Positions 61,987 to 64,000 of a stretch of 64,000 nt of DNA are shown piece after piece. Numbering within the stretch: the stretch's first letter is position 1; each line of letters starts with the position of its first letter. The position numbers and the translations under genes were made by a program. Origin of the DNA: Polyangiaceae bacterium (GTDB lineage Bacteria > Myxococcota_A > Polyangia > Polyangiales > Polyangiaceae); the NCBI GenBank assembly GCA_016715885.1, contig JADJXL010000005.1, positions 124,001 to 188,000 of the forward strand, given 5' to 3'. The notes under the pieces were generated by a model. That model did not search any database and was not told where the DNA came from. It saw only the letters and a list, made by a program, of their open reading frames with translations.

Positions 61987-63924
61987 GTGTCAGCGCCTCT
62001 GCCTCCGAAGCCTGCTCCGCCTCGTCCGCCTTCTCCGGCCGCTGGGCGCCCGAGCGCACCGCCGCCTCCGCGTCCCGCGGCTGGTGCCGCCGCGCCGCCT
62101 CGACCTGCGGCGGGCGCACCTGCCGCGCCTGCAGCGACTCCGCGTCCGGCAGCGGGTGCACCAGCGCCGGCTGCAGCAAAACCGGCCGAACCCGAACCCG
62201 AAGCGGGCTTCCAACACGGTGGCGATTTACCCGCAGGGCTCGTGATCTCGGGACGTTACCGCGTCGAAAAGATCATCGGTCGAGGCGGCATGGGTGCGGT
62301 GTACGCGGTTCGTCATGCCAATACAGGCGAGCTTTGCGCGCTGAAAATGTTGCTTCCCGCGCTTGCGGCAAACCCCGGCGCGGTCGAACGCTTCCGCACC
62401 GAAGCGCGGGCGCCCGTGGCGATTGGCAGTGAACACGTCGTGCGCGTGATCGATGCCGACGTGGCTCCCGAGCTCGGGGACGCGCCGTACATCGTCATGG
62501 AGCTCTTGAAAGGCCGCGATCTCGGCACGGAGCTGAAGCAGCGTGGCGCTTTGCCCGCAGGCGAAGTCGTCGTGTTCATGAAGCAGGTCGCTCGCGTGCT
62601 CGACAAAGCGCATGGGCTCGGCATCGTTCATCGCGATCTCAAGCCGGCAAACCTCATCGTCACGCAGCGCGAAGACGGCACGCCGCTCGTCAAGATTCTC
62701 GACTTTGGTATTGCCAAACTGCTGGATCAAAGCGGCGTTGGCGAGTTGACGCAAGACGGCGCGATCTTCGGCACGCCTTGGTACATGTCGCCCGAGCAAG
62801 CGCGCGGACAAGCGTCCAAGGTTGGGCCAGCCGCGGATTTGTGGGCGCTCGGGCTCATCGTCTATCGCCTTTTGACTGGGAAAAACTATTGGTCGGCTGA
62901 AGGCATGGCCGCGCTCGTCGGGCAGATCCTGTACGAGCCGATGGTTCCACCGAGTCAGATGTCTCCGCATCTCGGTCCGCGGTTCGACGCATGGTTTGCG
63001 CGCGCTTGCTGTCGTGAAGCCGAGGGGCGATTTCCGAATGCGACGGAGCAAATTCAAGCGCTCGCTCAAGCGTTGGGCGTGAACTACGCCGCGCAACCGA
63101 CGAACCTGGACATGCCAAACCCGGCGGATTTGTCGGCATCGGCGCAGGTTCGTCAAGCCGTTGCGGGCATGCCGATGTACGGTTTGTCGATCCCACCGGG
63201 GGCTTCGATTCCGGGCACGAGCATTCCTGGCACGAGCATTCAGGCGGCTGGAATTTCTCAAGCGGGCATGCCGATGCCGGTTGGAGTTCCAAACCAAGGC
63301 GCAATTTCACTGGCGGGTGTGCCGCCGGCGCAGCTTGCGGCAATGGGTTTGTCCCAATCGGGTGGTGTGATGCCCGGGGGTGTGCCGGGAGCGACGACGG
63401 GCGCGCCACTCTATTCGACGCAGGCGGGAACGCCTGGACCGAAGAAGTCGCGTCTCGGGGCGGTGCTCGCGGCAAGCCTCATCATCGTGGGTTTGGCCGG
63501 GGCAGCCGGGCTTTTCTTTGTGCTCAAAGGAAAAACCTCGCAATCGGGCAATGCGGCGGCAACCGCGGCGGAAGCTGCGCCCGCGCCCACGCCGTCCGCT
63601 GAAGCTCCAGCGCTCCCGTTGCCTCCGGTGACGGCAGAACCGGCTGCGTCGGCTGCGGTCGAGCCTGCAGCGTCTGCAGAGCCTGTAGCGTCCGCCGAGC
63701 CTGCGGATTCGGCCGAACCCATCGAGATTGAGGAACCTGCGGCATCGGCAGAACCTGCCGCGTCGGCTGCTCCACCGCCTGCTGCAACGACCGCCGAGCC
63801 CGTTGCTGCGGCGCCCAAGCCAACGACGACGTCTTCACCCACGAAGACTGCTGTGAACACCACGGCAAAACCGAAACCTTCGAGCACGGTCGCCCCGAAG
63901 ATCAAAGGCACGATCAAGTTCTGA
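61987..63924 (+). CDS. Hanks-type serine/threonine protein kinase
   Basis: 645 residues from GTG 61987, with GGAG upstream. A Pro/Ala-rich N-terminus of about 75 residues precedes an intact kinase domain: GRGGMGAVY glycine loop, ATP-binding Lys in CALKML, HRDLKPAN catalytic loop, DFGIAK and GTPWYMSPEQA. A hydrophobic helix (LGAVLAASLIIVGLAGAAGL, about residue 500) leads to an Ala/Glu/Pro-rich extracytoplasmic tail with no recognised sensor domain. The intact motifs contrast with the degenerate kinase-like protein near 29 kb. The stop codon overlaps the start of the next gene. Confidence 0.94.
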   Translation: MSAPLPPKPAPPRPPSPAAGRPSAPPPPRPAAGAAAPPRPAAGAPAAPAATPRPAAGAPAPAAAKPAEPEPEAGFQHGGDLPAGLVISGRYRVEKIIGRGGMGAVYAVRHANTGELCALKMLLPALAANPGAVERFRTEARAPVAIGSEHVVRVIDADVAPELGDAPYIVMELLKGRDLGTELKQRGALPAGEVVVFMKQVARVLDKAHGLGIVHRDLKPANLIVTQREDGTPLVKILDFGIAKLLDQSGVGELTQDGAIFGTPWYMSPEQARGQASKVGPAADLWALGLIVYRLLTGKNYWSAEGMAALVGQILYEPMVPPSQMSPHLGPRFDAWFARACCREAEGRFPNATEQIQALAQALGVNYAAQPTNLDMPNPADLSASAQVRQAVAGMPMYGLSIPPGASIPGTSIPGTSIQAAGISQAGMPMPVGVPNQGAISLAGVPPAQLAAMGLSQSGGVMPGGVPGATTGAPLYSTQAGTPGPKKSRLGAVLAASLIIVGLAGAAGLFFVLKGKTSQSGNAAATAAEAAPAPTPSAEAPALPLPPVTAEPAASAAVEPAASAEPVASAEPADSAEPIEIEEPAASAEPAASAAPPPAATTAEPVAAAPKPTTTSSPTKTAVNTTAKPKPSSTVAPKIKGTIKF

Positions 63925-64000
63925 TGAGCAACACACGTCGGCGTTCATTCGCCATCGCCCTCTCCGCTCTGCTTGGTGCTGCTTTCGTCGCCGCGCCCAG
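63924..64000 (+). CDS. Exported protein, N-terminus only
   Basis: Starts at an ATG overlapping the kinase stop codon by one base (TGATG). The visible 25 residues, MSNTRRRSFAIALSALLGAA then FVAAP, form a signal peptide. Translational coupling to the kinase suggests that the two proteins act together. The frame runs off the right edge. Confidence 0.7.
   Translation, partial: MSNTRRRSFAIALSALLGAAFVAAP

Overview
The window looks like chromosomal DNA of a myxobacterium, most likely of the Polyangiales/Sorangium group. The reasons are very high G+C content, many lipoproteins with polyserine or Gly-Gly-Met linkers, DUF4215-type cysteine repeats, Hanks-type protein kinases, hybrid histidine kinases, and large TPR and VIT/VWA proteins. 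There is no phage, insertion sequence, CRISPR array or rRNA. The only RNA gene seen is a tRNA-Leu(GAG) with its own terminator near the left edge. Taxonomy is inferred from protein style only.

Left part (1-20276): the start of an exported protein, tRNA-Leu, a hybrid histidine kinase, two adjacent lipoproteins, a 2337-residue TPR protein, SppA, an MJ0042 zinc-ribbon/TPR membrane protein, a cysteine-rich lipoprotein, a cluster of small envelope or stress-type membrane proteins (YtxH-like, glycine-rich, DUF883-like), and a coiled-coil protein followed by a minisatellite.

Toxin region (20757-25386, minus strand): a lipoprotein, a small unknown protein, a pre-toxin-domain protein ending in a PD-(D/E)XK-like nuclease motif, and an overlapping downstream candidate immunity gene. 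The toxin and immunity genes are each broken by one extra base.

Middle part (25959-41762): PAS histidine kinase and divergent response regulator, DHH phosphoesterase, a protein kinase with a degraded catalytic loop, YhbY, a host-attachment-like protein, a frameshifted MATE transporter, an ankyrin lipoprotein, a SerA-type dehydrogenase, a two-gene membrane operon, a DUF4215 lipoprotein, a PHP phosphoesterase and a further lipoprotein.

Right part (41828-64000): the most unusual gene, a fusion of a GH13 alpha-amylase domain with a radical SAM domain. It is followed by a DUF4139 lipoprotein with an OmpA domain inserted inside it, a huge cysteine-rich repeat protein with a lamin-tail-like domain, an operon of FecR/VIT/VWA/TPR protein plus membrane coiled-coil protein plus OmpA lipoprotein, a PAS-STAS stressosome-like protein, an M13 peptidase, TrmH, and an intact Ser/Thr kinase with an overlapping exported protein cut by the window edge.

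Two cross-cutting signals deserve attention. A structured intergenic repeat occurs three times (about 4.4, 17.5 and 31.2 kb), with a compensatory base-pair change in its hairpin. Several genes are broken by one extra base, mostly at homopolymers, which suggests sequence error or recent decay.
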